A program made the translations under genes and the position numbers. Below the pieces are notes generated by a model. That model was not told the DNA's origin. It was given only the letters and a program-made list of their open reading frames with translations, and searched no databases. A stretch of 12,917 nt of DNA from an uncultured Butyrivibrio sp. (lineage in GTDB: Bacteria; Bacillota; Clostridia; Lachnospirales; Lachnospiraceae): assembly GCF_947169445.1 (NCBI RefSeq), contig NZ_CAMVPU010000078.1, forward strand, positions 1 to 12,917, written 5' to 3'. Positions 1 to 7,504 of the stretch are shown piece by piece (position 1 is the first letter of the stretch; every line of letters begins with the position of its first letter).

Positions 1-2
1 AT

Positions 3-128
3 TCTGAGGCTCCAATTTTTGGTGCGGCACTCATGATGGTTTATGGCTTTATCGCATTTGCAGTTGCCGCAGTTGGAACTGTTGTGGTGGTAATAAAAGA
101 GAGAATGGCTGAGAAAAAGAGACAATGA
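3..128 (+). CDS. C-terminal end of a membrane protein (partial)
   Basis: The reading frame is open from the window edge and ends at TGA 126-128, giving 41 residues. They contain one long hydrophobic stretch rich in Ala and Val (about residues 10-30 of the visible part), then a basic tail ending KERMAEKKRQ. That is what a last transmembrane helix followed by a cytoplasmic tail looks like under the positive-inside rule. The family cannot be told from this fragment. The stop overlaps the start codon of the next small ORF as ATGA, which suggests translational coupling. The frame is inferred from hydrophobicity and from that overlap. Confidence 0.55.
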   Translation, partial: SEAPIFGAALMMVYGFIAFAVAAVGTVVVVIKERMAEKKRQ

Positions 129-232
129 GGCGAAAAGAGATTGTTATCGTAGCGATGCTAATGTTTGCATTTGTGTTTGCTAGAGTAGCTCTTTTCCCAT
201 TTGGGGCAAGAGTTGTGAGAGTACATTACTAA
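125..232 (+). CDS. small hydrophobic protein, 35 aa, function unknown
   Basis: This ORF starts at ATG 125, overlapping the upstream stop codon (ATGA), and ends at TAA 230-232. It reads MRRKEIVIVAMLMFAF and onwards: a basic N-terminus, one hydrophobic helix (about residues 6-20), then a short Arg-rich end. This could be a single-pass membrane microprotein translated by coupling to the upstream gene. I do not recognise a family. It could also be a chance ORF, since it is short and its only support is the four-base overlap and the membrane-like composition. Confidence 0.4.
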   Translation: MRRKEIVIVAMLMFAFVFARVALFPFGARVVRVHY

Positions 233-251
233 GAACGGAGCGAGGAAGTAG

Positions 252-629
252 ATGTTTTTTATCATGGGAATTACAGATGGCAGGAAGGATTTTGATTTCA
301 ATCAGCTGATTACCTGCGCAATCTGTGGGAAATATGGGCGCTTCAACGTGTTCATGACATATACGGTGCTGTCTCTTTTCTTTATACCGACTTTCAAGTG
401 GAACAGGCATTACTACGTGCAGACCAGCTGCTGCGGAACTGTTTATGAGCTTGATCCGGAGGTTGGTAAGATGATCGCAAGAGGCGAAGAAGTGGAGATT
501 CTGCCAAGTCATCTGACTCAGGTAAGCGGCGGAAGAGGATTCACGACCGGTTATAAGAGATGCAGACAGTGTGGATATGAGACAACAGAGGACTTTGACT
601 TTTGTCCTAAGTGCGGAACGAGGTTTTAA
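252..629 (+). CDS. zinc-ribbon domain protein
   Basis: This is a 125-residue soluble protein with three cysteine clusters: C22/C25 (CAIC), C60/C61 (TSCCGTVYEL) and a C-terminal ribbon C104-x2-C107 ... C118-x2-C121 (CRQCG ... CPKCG). The first part resembles the short zinc-ribbon proteins common in Clostridia that begin MFFIMGI and carry a GRKDxDFNQ segment. The C-terminal ribbon is a separate rubredoxin-like zinc knuckle. The role is not known; such proteins are annotated only as zinc-ribbon proteins. The start at ATG 252 is supported by GGAG (237-240) and GAGGAAG (242-248); a second in-frame ATG lies four codons later. A terminator follows at 655-688, so this looks like the last gene of its unit. 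Confidence 0.82.
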   Translation: MFFIMGITDGRKDFDFNQLITCAICGKYGRFNVFMTYTVLSLFFIPTFKWNRHYYVQTSCCGTVYELDPEVGKMIARGEEVEILPSHLTQVSGGRGFTTGYKRCRQCGYETTEDFDFCPKCGTRF

Positions 630-654
630 AACAGATAGATGATAAAGAGATTTA

Positions 655-688
655 AAAGCCTTCGGTATGACAACCGGAGGCTTTGTTT
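655..688 (+). terminator. Rho-independent terminator after the zinc-ribbon gene
   Basis: There is a 12-bp stem (655-666 with 673-684, one G-U pair) around the loop ATGACA. The right arm ends in TTT, then GTTT, so the U-tract is short and interrupted. The location just past the stop codon and before the next promoter region fits termination. Confidence 0.7.
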
Positions 689-738
689 GGATAAATGCTG
701 TAAACTTTATCTTTATATAATCATATATTTATCGGTAT

Positions 739-766
739 TTTACAAGTTTTTTAATATTATTATAGT
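739..766 (+). promoter_or_regulatory. possible sigma-70-type promoter for the EAL gene
   Basis: TTTACA (739-744) is followed after 16 bases by TATAGT (761-766) in a very A+T-rich stretch between the terminator and the EAL-protein gene. Several overlapping TATTAT boxes (755-763) make the exact -10 uncertain. It was chosen by similarity to the consensus only. Confidence 0.35.
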
Positions 767-828
767 GCGGTTCTATATCCAATTGAAATAAAAATCAGTC
801 TACTCAGAACCAATAGAAAGGTGCTGCT

Positions 829-3021
829 TTGATAGGGAAAGGCGCTCTCCGTGAAAGAATAATAACTTCATTATGTATGCTGGCTATTCTGTGCTGCGTG
901 GTCATAAGCAGCATTGTTTCTAATGCAGAATCAGATGAATATCTCATTGTTGGAGTACCTACAGATCGTTGCCCTATGTTTTACTTTGACGAGGACGCAG
1001 GGATAATTACCGGAATAGGTGCAGATCTTATGACGGTGGCAGCAAAAGAGGCTGGATATATAGCTGTTTTCAGAGTCCTGGAAGAGAAAAATCTTAAGGA
1101 TGCCCTTGATAACCCGGGATATGATGTGATTATGCCATTCGGAAGTGCCATAACAAGCTCATCAGTAAATCCATCTGTTGTTTCTGATAATCTTATCCAA
1201 ACACCATTTACACTTGTTACGGTTAATCAGAGTAATCTTCCTGATATGCATGAACTACGTGTTGGAATGCTTAGTTCATTGAGCGGTGCTGCCGAAACAG
1301 TTCGTCAGCTATATCCAGGAATAGAAATCACCTTATATGACTCAATGCCTGAATGTGTAGAGGCTCTTCGTGCCGGTAAGGTGGATGCACTTTTGCATAA
1401 TTCATATGTGTGGAGCTATGTTCTGCAGAAACCTACTTATGATGATCTTAAGGTTCAGCCTGCAGCAATGTTTTCCATGGATTTTCGAGCTGGCGCGCTG
1501 GATACAGATAAGGGACGGGAGATAATAGAACGTCTTAATACAGGCATAGATACACTTTCAGACACACAGAAACAGGCTGTTGTTCTGGATCATACTTCAC
1601 GTAAGTTATACAAATATGATTTAGAAGACTATATTCATGAGTATGGTCTGATTATTCTCGTAGGAATTCTTATATTAGCTATTTTTAATATAATTGTCAT
1701 AATGAAACAGAAAGCCCTGCATGCCAAGCATGAAGAAACGGTCAAGCAACTTGTTGATAGAGATCCTTTGACCGGTGTGCTCAGTATGAATGGATTCAGG
1801 AAACGTGTAGTGGAATTGTTGACGCTGCATCCGGATATTCCATATATGATCTCGTACAACAACATCAGGGACTTCAAATATATAAATGATAACCTGGGAA
1901 AAGAAGCTGGAGATGAGCTTTTGAAGTTCTGGGCATCAAAGTCTTTGGAAGTAATGAGCGATGAGGAGGCAATAGGCCGAATAGAAGGCGATCATTTTGT
2001 TGTGCTCCGTAGTATAGGTGGCAACGAAAAAATGAAAGCTGATGAGGCACAGGTTTTTGATCTGGTGCGTAATTACTTCATCGATAGAGGGAAAGAAGTC
2101 AGGGTACAGATGAGTAGCGGTGTTTATGTTTTAATGCCGGAAGATTACAAGAATCCTGATGTGGATCACTTGCTTGATTTTGCCCGTGTAGCAGAGAGAA
2201 AGGTTCGTGACACGGTCAAGGATGGATATCAGTTCTATAATCCCAGTCAATGGGAAAGAGGAAAATGGATATCTGACGTTGTTGGACATTTGAGGGTTGC
2301 CATAAGGGAAAGTGAACTTCAGGTGTGGTATCAGCCTCAGGTGGATTTTGAAACCGGAGAAGTTACCGGAACAGAAGCGCTCTGTCGATGGAATCACACT
2401 AAGCTTGGCTGGATTCCTCCTTCAGAGTTTATCCCTGCATTGGAGGATGCCGGTTCGATATATGAGCTTGACTGCTATGTTTGGGAAAGAGTCTGCCAGG
2501 ATCTGCACCGATGGAATGAGCAGGGAATACACAGATCTGTATCTGTAAATGTGTCCCGGTGTGACATACATGACAACAAGGACATTGTAGCGTATTTCTG
2601 TGACCTTCTGAGAAAATATGAACTTACAGCAGATCAGCTGAAGATTGAGATTACTGAGACAGCATATGTACAGGATTCGGAAATATTGATAAACCTTACC
2701 AAGGGACTCAGAAAGTTTGGCTTCCAGGTTGAAATGGATGACTTTGGAAGCGGATACTCTTCGCTGAACATGCTGAAAGAGGTTCCTGTGGATCGTATCA
2801 AGATGGATCTTCGATTCCTCACTGGTGATGGATGTGGAGAAAAGGGCCGTATCATAATTGAATGCATGATCTATATGGCTAATCGACTTGGCATAAAACT
2901 GATTGCAGAAGGAGTTGAAACTATAGAGCAGGCTCAAATGCTAAAAGAGCTTGGATGCACGGAGATGCAGGGATACTACTTCTATAAAGCGCTTCCTGTT
3001 GAAGAATTTGAGAAAATATAA
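829..3021 (+). CDS. membrane-bound c-di-GMP phosphodiesterase: SBP3 sensor, degenerate GGDEF, EAL
   Basis: A predicted hydrolase of cyclic di-GMP to pGpG, 730 residues. In order: signal peptide (about 1-33, ending SNA), extracellular bacterial solute-binding family-3 domain (about 36-260), one transmembrane helix (about 272-292), GGDEF domain (about 310-465) and EAL domain (about 490-730). The GGDEF keeps its DPLTGVL entry motif, but the signature is EGDHF (386-390) and the metal site reads NNIRDFKYIND, so cyclase activity is unlikely. The EAL site looks complete: E516 (EALCRW), N574, E607, D637-D638 (DDFGSGYSSL), K658, E694 (AEGVET), Q714. The protein would lower c-di-GMP in response to an extracellular amino-acid-like ligand; the ligand is inference. 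The start is TTG 829 with AGAAAGG (815-821) seven bases upstream. A terminator follows. Confidence 0.9.
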   Translation: MIGKGALRERIITSLCMLAILCCVVISSIVSNAESDEYLIVGVPTDRCPMFYFDEDAGIITGIGADLMTVAAKEAGYIAVFRVLEEKNLKDALDNPGYDVIMPFGSAITSSSVNPSVVSDNLIQTPFTLVTVNQSNLPDMHELRVGMLSSLSGAAETVRQLYPGIEITLYDSMPECVEALRAGKVDALLHNSYVWSYVLQKPTYDDLKVQPAAMFSMDFRAGALDTDKGREIIERLNTGIDTLSDTQKQAVVLDHTSRKLYKYDLEDYIHEYGLIILVGILILAIFNIIVIMKQKALHAKHEETVKQLVDRDPLTGVLSMNGFRKRVVELLTLHPDIPYMISYNNIRDFKYINDNLGKEAGDELLKFWASKSLEVMSDEEAIGRIEGDHFVVLRSIGGNEKMKADEAQVFDLVRNYFIDRGKEVRVQMSSGVYVLMPEDYKNPDVDHLLDFARVAERKVRDTVKDGYQFYNPSQWERGKWISDVVGHLRVAIRESELQVWYQPQVDFETGEVTGTEALCRWNHTKLGWIPPSEFIPALEDAGSIYELDCYVWERVCQDLHRWNEQGIHRSVSVNVSRCDIHDNKDIVAYFCDLLRKYELTADQLKIEITETAYVQDSEILINLTKGLRKFGFQVEMDDFGSGYSSLNMLKEVPVDRIKMDLRFLTGDGCGEKGRIIIECMIYMANRLGIKLIAEGVETIEQAQMLKELGCTEMQGYYFYKALPVEEFEKI

Positions 3022-3042
3022 AAGAAGAGCCTGCTAAGTAAT

Positions 3043-3080
3043 AAAAAGGCCCGTTTTCTTAATAGAAAGCGGACCTTTTT
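3043..3080. terminator. bidirectional terminator between convergent genes
   Basis: AAAAAGG (3043-3049) opens a stem of about 16 bp with one C-A mismatch and one G-T pair, loop around 3059-3064, closing with CCTTTTT (3074-3080). The A-run on the left and T-run on the right let it act on both strands. It serves the EAL gene (ending 3021) and the minus-strand antiporter (ending 3116). Confidence 0.8.
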
Positions 3081-3115
3081 ATTTCTGTATAATCCCAGTT
3101 CTACAGGCGATTAAC

Positions 3116-4303
3116 TCAAGCAGGAGAATTAGCTTTTTCATCTGAGGCATATATAGCCTTCAATATTATAGGTGTCAGAATTGAGCTCAATATTATCAAC
3201 AGGATTACTGCGGTAAAGTATCTGCTGTCAACGATATCAGCTTTTAAACCTCTTTGAGCCACGATAAGTGCAACTTCGCCTCTGGTCATCATACCGACAC
3301 CAATCTTTAACGAGTCAGAAGTGTTGTACTTAAGGAGCTTTGCTACGATGCCACAGCCTACAACCTTTCCGAGGAGTCCAACGACAACAAATGCTGCCGA
3401 GAATGCAAGGATTGTCATGTCAACAGATCTTAGGTTTGTCTGAAGCCCTACACTTGCAAAGAATACGGGGCCGAATAACATATATGAATTTATGTCCATC
3501 TTTCTGTCTATATACTCGGAGTTGTCCAGGGAGCTGAGAATAATACCTGCGACATAGGCTCCGGTGATATCAGCTACTCCAAAGTACTTATCTGCAACAT
3601 AAGACATCGCAAAAGCAAGTGCCAGTCCCATGATCGGGATTCTTCTGGTATGAGGCCATTTTGCTTCTGCTTTTGACATTATCTTAAATATGATCATTCC
3701 CACAACAACCGAAAGGGCAAAGAAGGCTACGGTCTTTAAGCAAACAGCTGCAAGATTGGCATTTGGATCTTTCAGACCAAGAACAGCTGTAAGAACCACG
3801 ATTCCTATTACATCATCGATGATTGCGGCGCTCATGATCGTTGTTCCCACTTCTGTGGAAATCTTCCCAAGTTCTTTAAGAACCTGGACTGTTATGCTAA
3901 CGGAAGTGGCTGTAAGAATAGTTCCTATAAAGAGTGCTTTTATGAACTCGGTTGATCCGGGAGTTGCAAAGCCATAGAAGGCCATGTACAGGAGCGTTCC
4001 AAGAACAAGCGGAACTCCAACACCTGTGCATGCAAGGATTGTTGCCTTCAGGCCGGATTTTTTGAGTTTGTCGATATCTGTTTCCAGTCCGGCGCTGAAC
4101 ATCAGAAGAATCACACCGATTTCAGCCATGCCCGACAGGAAATCACTGGGATTAACAAGATTAAGCAGTGTTGGACCTATGAGAAGACCTGCGATGATCT
4201 CACCGGCAACCTGTGGCGCATGAAGTCTTCTGGCTATCAGTCCGAATAACTTTGCCATGACGATTATGATAAAAAGATCTCTGAGTATTTGAATTGTATC
4301 CAT
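3116..4303 (-). CDS. CPA2-family Na+(K+)/H+ antiporter, membrane domain only
   Basis: An integral membrane cation/proton exchanger of the monovalent cation:proton antiporter-2 family, 395 residues with about 12-13 hydrophobic helices. Visible family marks: the PQVAGEIIAGLLIGP segment (about 30-45) of helix 2, the broken-helix motif TATSVSITVQ (131-140), and the ion-binding Asp pair in SAAIIDDVIG (D163-D164). A paired Asp is typical of electrogenic NapA/NhaA-like exchangers. A late helix contains GMMTRGEVALIVAQRG. There is no TrkA-N/RCK nucleotide-binding domain, so it is not a full Kef-type channel. The start is supported on the minus strand by GGAGGT (positions 4311-4316) six bases before the ATG. 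It is a single gene, divergent from the GH31 gene and convergent with the EAL gene. The likely role is pH and sodium homeostasis; ion preference cannot be read from sequence. Confidence 0.9.
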   Translation of the reverse strand: MDTIQILRDLFIIIVMAKLFGLIARRLHAPQVAGEIIAGLLIGPTLLNLVNPSDFLSGMAEIGVILLMFSAGLETDIDKLKKSGLKATILACTGVGVPLVLGTLLYMAFYGFATPGSTEFIKALFIGTILTATSVSITVQVLKELGKISTEVGTTIMSAAIIDDVIGIVVLTAVLGLKDPNANLAAVCLKTVAFFALSVVVGMIIFKIMSKAEAKWPHTRRIPIMGLALAFAMSYVADKYFGVADITGAYVAGIILSSLDNSEYIDRKMDINSYMLFGPVFFASVGLQTNLRSVDMTILAFSAAFVVVGLLGKVVGCGIVAKLLKYNTSDSLKIGVGMMTRGEVALIVAQRGLKADIVDSRYFTAVILLIILSSILTPIILKAIYASDEKANSPA

Positions 4304-4337
4304 ACTTATACCTCCATCTTATTGATGCTAGGAAATG

Positions 4338-4366
4338 AGTATGATACTTTTTCTTCTCAAAATCAA
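4338..4366 (-). promoter_or_regulatory. possible promoter of the antiporter gene
   Basis: Read on the minus strand, TTGATT (4361-4366) is followed after 17 bases by CATACT (4338-4343). An overlapping TATCAT (4341-4346) is an alternative -10 with shorter spacing. It lies in the 119-bp divergent intergenic region. Consensus similarity is the only support. Confidence 0.3.
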
Positions 4367-4382
4367 GTTAAAAAACTATAAT
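4354..4382 (+). promoter_or_regulatory. probable promoter of the GH31 gene
   Basis: A perfect -10 TATAAT (4377-4382) lies 17 bases after TTCTCA (4354-4359), which matches four of six -35 bases. It overlaps the divergent antiporter promoter candidate, so the two directions may compete for RNA polymerase. Confidence 0.5.
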
Positions 4383-4400
4383 CATGGAGGATATTATTTT

Positions 4401-4418
4401 ATGAAGAGAAGGAAATAA
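4401..4418 (+). other. possible five-codon leader ORF ahead of GH31
   Basis: ATG 4401 begins MKRRK followed by TAA 4416-4418, four bases before the GH31 start. GGAGG (4386-4390) sits ten bases upstream at a workable distance. The codons AGA AGG AAA inside this mini-ORF are also the purine-rich Shine-Dalgarno stretch (about 4407-4415) of GH31, so translating the leader could open or block that site. It may equally be chance. Confidence 0.25.
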
Positions 4419-4422
4419 GCCT

Positions 4423-6747
4423 ATGATGAACGTGATCCCTCCGAAAAGGAGGAACATTACAGAAGTAAGAAAAACAGAAAACGCTGTATTTCTGCATTCG
4501 GAATATGGCATGCTGCGGGTAATGCCTCAGGTGGGCGGTATCGTCCGGATTTCTTTTTCGGAGGACGATACCTTTGCAGGAGAGCAGGGTAGTTTTTTTC
4601 AGGATTTTGCAGGTAGCCTCCCTTTTACCGTTACAGAGAGCGGGGATGAGATCGAAATCTGTACGGCGGAAGGCACTGTCACAGTAAGCAGAGCCGGCGG
4701 AGCAGTAACCTTTCTGGATTCCATGGGACGGAGCCTTCTTCGGGAAGCGCAGGATTTGCCCAGAGAACTGGAAAAGATCACGCTGTATCGCACGATCCCC
4801 ACGAAGGACCTGCAGGTAGAAGAGATCCAGACCGCCGATGGGGTTAAAAAGAAGGTGAAGGCGGTGGAAAAGGAAGCCTATGGGGAGGCTTACCGCACCC
4901 GGACGTATTTCTCCTTTGCAGAGTCTGAAAGGCTATTTGGTCTCGGACAGGGCGAACACGGAGAATGGAATCTCAGGCATGTATCCTATTATGTCCATCA
5001 GGGGAACCGGAAGATCGGTATGCCTCTTTTGGTATCCACAGGCGGATACGGTATCCTGCTGAGCACGGAATCGCCGGCACTGTTTTCGGAGAACCATGGA
5101 AAAGCCTTTCTGCAGACGGAGGCAGACGCCTATCTGGATTATTATTTCCTCTTTGGAGAGGATCTGTTTCAGGTGGTAAAAAACTATAGGAGGCTTACGG
5201 GAAAGGCATCTATGCTGCCACTGTGGGCCTATGGATATATGCAGTCCAAGGAGAGGTACGAAAGCCAGGAACAGATCCTGGATACGGCGGGAGAATTCCG
5301 GAACCGGAAAATCGGAGTGGACACTTTGATCCTGGACTGGCTTAGCTGGGAGGATGGACAGTGGGGACAAAAAAGCTTTGACCCCGTGCGATTCCCGGAT
5401 CCTGCCGGCATGGTGGAGCGTCTTCATGAGCAGGGCATACACTTTATGATGTCCATTTGGCCCAATATGAGCCCTAATACAGAGAATAACCGGGAGTTTC
5501 GGGAGCGGGGAATGCTTCTGCACGGAACCGATATTTACAATGCGTTTTCCGAAGAAGCCAGAAAGCTGTACTGGGAGCAGGTAGTAAGAGGGCTGGCACC
5601 TGCAGGCGTGGATGCCTGGTGGTGCGATTCCAGCGAGCCGATCTCTCCGGAATGGGAACACATCATGGAACCCTCCGACGGAGAAAAATACGTAGCCTTC
5701 AAAGAGGATGCTGCGGCGATCATGCCACTGGAAAAAGCCAATGCCTATGGAAGATACCATGCTATGACCATGTGGGAAGGGATGCGCAGCACCTATCCGG
5801 ACAAACGAGTGGTAAACCTGACCCGAAGCGGCTGGGCAGGAAGCCAGAAATACGGTATCATCCTGTGGTCCGGTGACACAGCGGCTTCCTGGGAGTGCCT
5901 GAGGCAGCAGATCCGGTGCGGTCTGCAGATGGCAGCAAGCGGCATGCCCTACTGGACCATGGATACCGGAGCTTTTTTTGTCAAAGAAGGACCCTTCTGG
6001 TACTGGAAGGGGAAGTATCCGCAAGGGATCGATGATGCATACAAAAAACTGTATGTGCGCTGGCTGGAATGGGCGGCGTATCTGCCGATCTTTCGTGCCC
6101 ATGGCACCGATGTGGAACGGGAACCCTGGGCCTTTGGAGATAAAGGAGATCCGGTGTACGAAGCGATCTGCGAGACCATTCGCGGTCGCTATCGCCTGAT
6201 CCCCTATCTGTATTCCGTCGGCGCTGCCACCTCCATGGAGGATGGTATGATCATACGGCCACTGTTCTTCGACTTTCCGGAGGATGAACGGGTGTCCGAA
6301 ATCTGGGATCAGTATATGCTGGGAGATAGCCTTATGATCTGCCCTGTTACAGGAGAAGACGACCAGCGGAGCATCTATCTGCCGAAGGGCTGCGGCTGGT
6401 ATGAGATGCAAACGGAACAGTATTACAACGGAGGCCAAAGGATTGAGCTTTCCTGCGAGCTGGCGCGCATTCCGGTGTTTGTAAAAGAGGGATCGCTGAT
6501 CCCTGCAAAAGAGGCTGCCGTCTGCACAAACGCCCAGAAGAATACGGTAACGGAGGTGATCGTTTATCCCGGAAGAGATGCCACCTTCCGCCTGTATGAA
6601 GATGCCGGAGACGGATACGGCTATAAACAGGGACAGTACTGCATTACCCAATTAAAATGGGATGATCGGAAAAAAGAATTCACTACCGAAACCACCGGAG
6701 ATGAGCGCTTCCGGGTTGGAGAGATCCGGTACCGGGTGGTCGGATAA
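4423..6747 (+). CDS. GH31 alpha-glycosidase (alpha-glucosidase or alpha-xylosidase)
   Basis: A retaining alpha-glycoside hydrolase of family 31, 774 residues, with no signal peptide, so probably cytoplasmic and acting on imported oligosaccharides. N-terminal beta-sandwich (about 1-250, with RLFGLGQGEHG), catalytic (beta/alpha)8 barrel (about 260-590), then C-terminal beta domains (about 600-774, with RIPVFVKEGSLIP). The nucleophile is D402 in WWCDSSEP and the acid/base D485 in WSGDTAASWE. The segment IWPNMSPNTENN is like the subgroup annotated as alpha-xylosidases, but the -1 site specificity cannot be settled by eye. Start ATG 4423 (ATG 4426 is also possible) follows the purine-rich AGAAGGAAA. 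Base composition stands out: two sampled 60-base rows have 33 and 40 G+C, against 23 in a row of the GH3 gene. This suggests acquisition by transfer. An EamA transporter gene follows after 30 bases. Confidence 0.92.
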   Translation: MMNVIPPKRRNITEVRKTENAVFLHSEYGMLRVMPQVGGIVRISFSEDDTFAGEQGSFFQDFAGSLPFTVTESGDEIEICTAEGTVTVSRAGGAVTFLDSMGRSLLREAQDLPRELEKITLYRTIPTKDLQVEEIQTADGVKKKVKAVEKEAYGEAYRTRTYFSFAESERLFGLGQGEHGEWNLRHVSYYVHQGNRKIGMPLLVSTGGYGILLSTESPALFSENHGKAFLQTEADAYLDYYFLFGEDLFQVVKNYRRLTGKASMLPLWAYGYMQSKERYESQEQILDTAGEFRNRKIGVDTLILDWLSWEDGQWGQKSFDPVRFPDPAGMVERLHEQGIHFMMSIWPNMSPNTENNREFRERGMLLHGTDIYNAFSEEARKLYWEQVVRGLAPAGVDAWWCDSSEPISPEWEHIMEPSDGEKYVAFKEDAAAIMPLEKANAYGRYHAMTMWEGMRSTYPDKRVVNLTRSGWAGSQKYGIILWSGDTAASWECLRQQIRCGLQMAASGMPYWTMDTGAFFVKEGPFWYWKGKYPQGIDDAYKKLYVRWLEWAAYLPIFRAHGTDVEREPWAFGDKGDPVYEAICETIRGRYRLIPYLYSVGAATSMEDGMIIRPLFFDFPEDERVSEIWDQYMLGDSLMICPVTGEDDQRSIYLPKGCGWYEMQTEQYYNGGQRIELSCELARIPVFVKEGSLIPAKEAAVCTNAQKNTVTEVIVYPGRDATFRLYEDAGDGYGYKQGQYCITQLKWDDRKKEFTTETTGDERFRVGEIRYRVVG

Positions 6748-6777
6748 GGGAAATATAGATGGGGAGGTTTTAGATAT

Positions 6778-7191
6778 ATGTGGATCATATTTGCACTGTT
6801 ATCTGCAGTATTTGCCGCATTAACCTCAATATTGGCTAAGATAGGAATCGAAGGAGTGGATTCTAATCTGGCTACGGCCATCCGAACCGTGGTAGTGGTT
6901 GGAATGGCCTGGATTATGGTATTCATAACTCATGCACAGAGCGGGTTATCGACGATCGGCAAAAGAAGCTGGATATTTCTTATTCTCTCAGGTCTGGCTA
7001 CGGGTGCTTCGTGGTTATGTTATTACAAAGCATTACAGTTGGGAGAAGCTTCTAAAGTAGTACCTATAGACAAACTCAGCGTGGTGATCACTCTGGTTCT
7101 GGCATTTGTGTTCCTGCATGAGCAGTTTACTGCAAAGTCAATTATGGGATGCATCCTGATCGGAGCGGGGACGCTGCTGATGGTAATATAA
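6778..7191 (+). CDS. half-size EamA-family transporter
   Basis: A small inner-membrane protein of the drug/metabolite transporter superfamily, 137 residues holding a single EamA repeat of about five hydrophobic helices. Visible marks are the N-terminal SAVFAALTSILAKIGI helix, the central GLATGASWLCYYKALQLG segment, and the VVPIDKLSVV ... FLHEQFTAKSIMGCILIGAG end. Full-size EamA carriers have two such repeats (about 290-300 residues), so this type would work as a dimer; single-repeat members are common and this is not a truncation. The cargo is unknown. The start is supported by GGGGAGG upstream. It follows the GH31 gene by 30 bases with no terminator, so co-transcription is likely, but its lower G+C suggests the two did not arrive together. 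Confidence 0.85.
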   Translation: MWIIFALLSAVFAALTSILAKIGIEGVDSNLATAIRTVVVVGMAWIMVFITHAQSGLSTIGKRSWIFLILSGLATGASWLCYYKALQLGEASKVVPIDKLSVVITLVLAFVFLHEQFTAKSIMGCILIGAGTLLMVI

Positions 7192-7223
7192 TATTCAGGC
7201 ATTATCGATCAAGGAGGCAAGTA

Positions 7224-7496
7224 ATGAAGCAATATATTGTTGATGCTTTTACAGATAAGCCGTTTTCCGGAAATCCGGCGGCGGTTTGTGTAATGGATAA
7301 ATGGCCGAAAGAAGACTTCATGATGAAGTTGGCTATGGAGAATAATCTGAGCGAGACAGCGTTTATTGTCAAGGAGGAACAGGGGTATCATCTCAGATGG
7401 TTTACTCCCGGGTCCGAAGTTGTACTGCGATTGATGAGCTGCTTGATATCAAGAAGAGGACAACAGAGAAGGAAGAGAATCCGCAACTTCCGGTAA
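7224..7496 (+). pseudogene. phzF-like isomerase gene, truncated after 66 codons
   Basis: The first 66 residues are a clear PhzF-family N-terminus: MKQYIVDAFTDKPFSGNPAA, then NNLSETAFIVKE with the family's catalytic Glu (E44), then LRWFTPGSEV. Family members run to about 260-300 residues and continue here with a DLCGHAT-type motif. Instead the similarity stops at V66 (nt 7421). The frame goes on with an unrelated basic tail to TAA 7494-7496. The start is well supported by AAGGAGG (7210-7217) 32 bases after the EamA stop. PhzF proteins are two-domain epimerase/isomerase-type enzymes, so a quarter of one domain cannot be active. No downstream part of phzF is visible in the window, so the rest was deleted or replaced rather than split by an insertion. 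Confidence 0.8.
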
Positions 7497-7504
7497 TCAA
7501 GGCG
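7421..7504 (+). other. unidentified coding-like fragment after the phzF junction
   Basis: From 7421 a different frame reads CTAIDELLDIKKRTTEKE and then NPQLPVIKAFINK, a charged, protein-like sequence that runs into the left arm of the palindrome. It may be the 3' end of a foreign gene joined to phzF. I cannot assign a family, and it lacks its own start codon. Confidence 0.2.

Noticed and set aside
2422..2937. A 171-codon minus-strand frame inside the EAL domain.
   Set aside because: The plus-strand EAL domain has every catalytic residue; this is a shadow.
4933..6651. A 572-codon open frame on the minus strand opposite the GH31 gene.
   Set aside because: The plus strand encodes an unmistakable GH31 enzyme with both catalytic Asp residues. 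The antisense frame is open because of the high G+C and codon bias, and its translation is rich in Cys, His and Pro with no recognisable domain.
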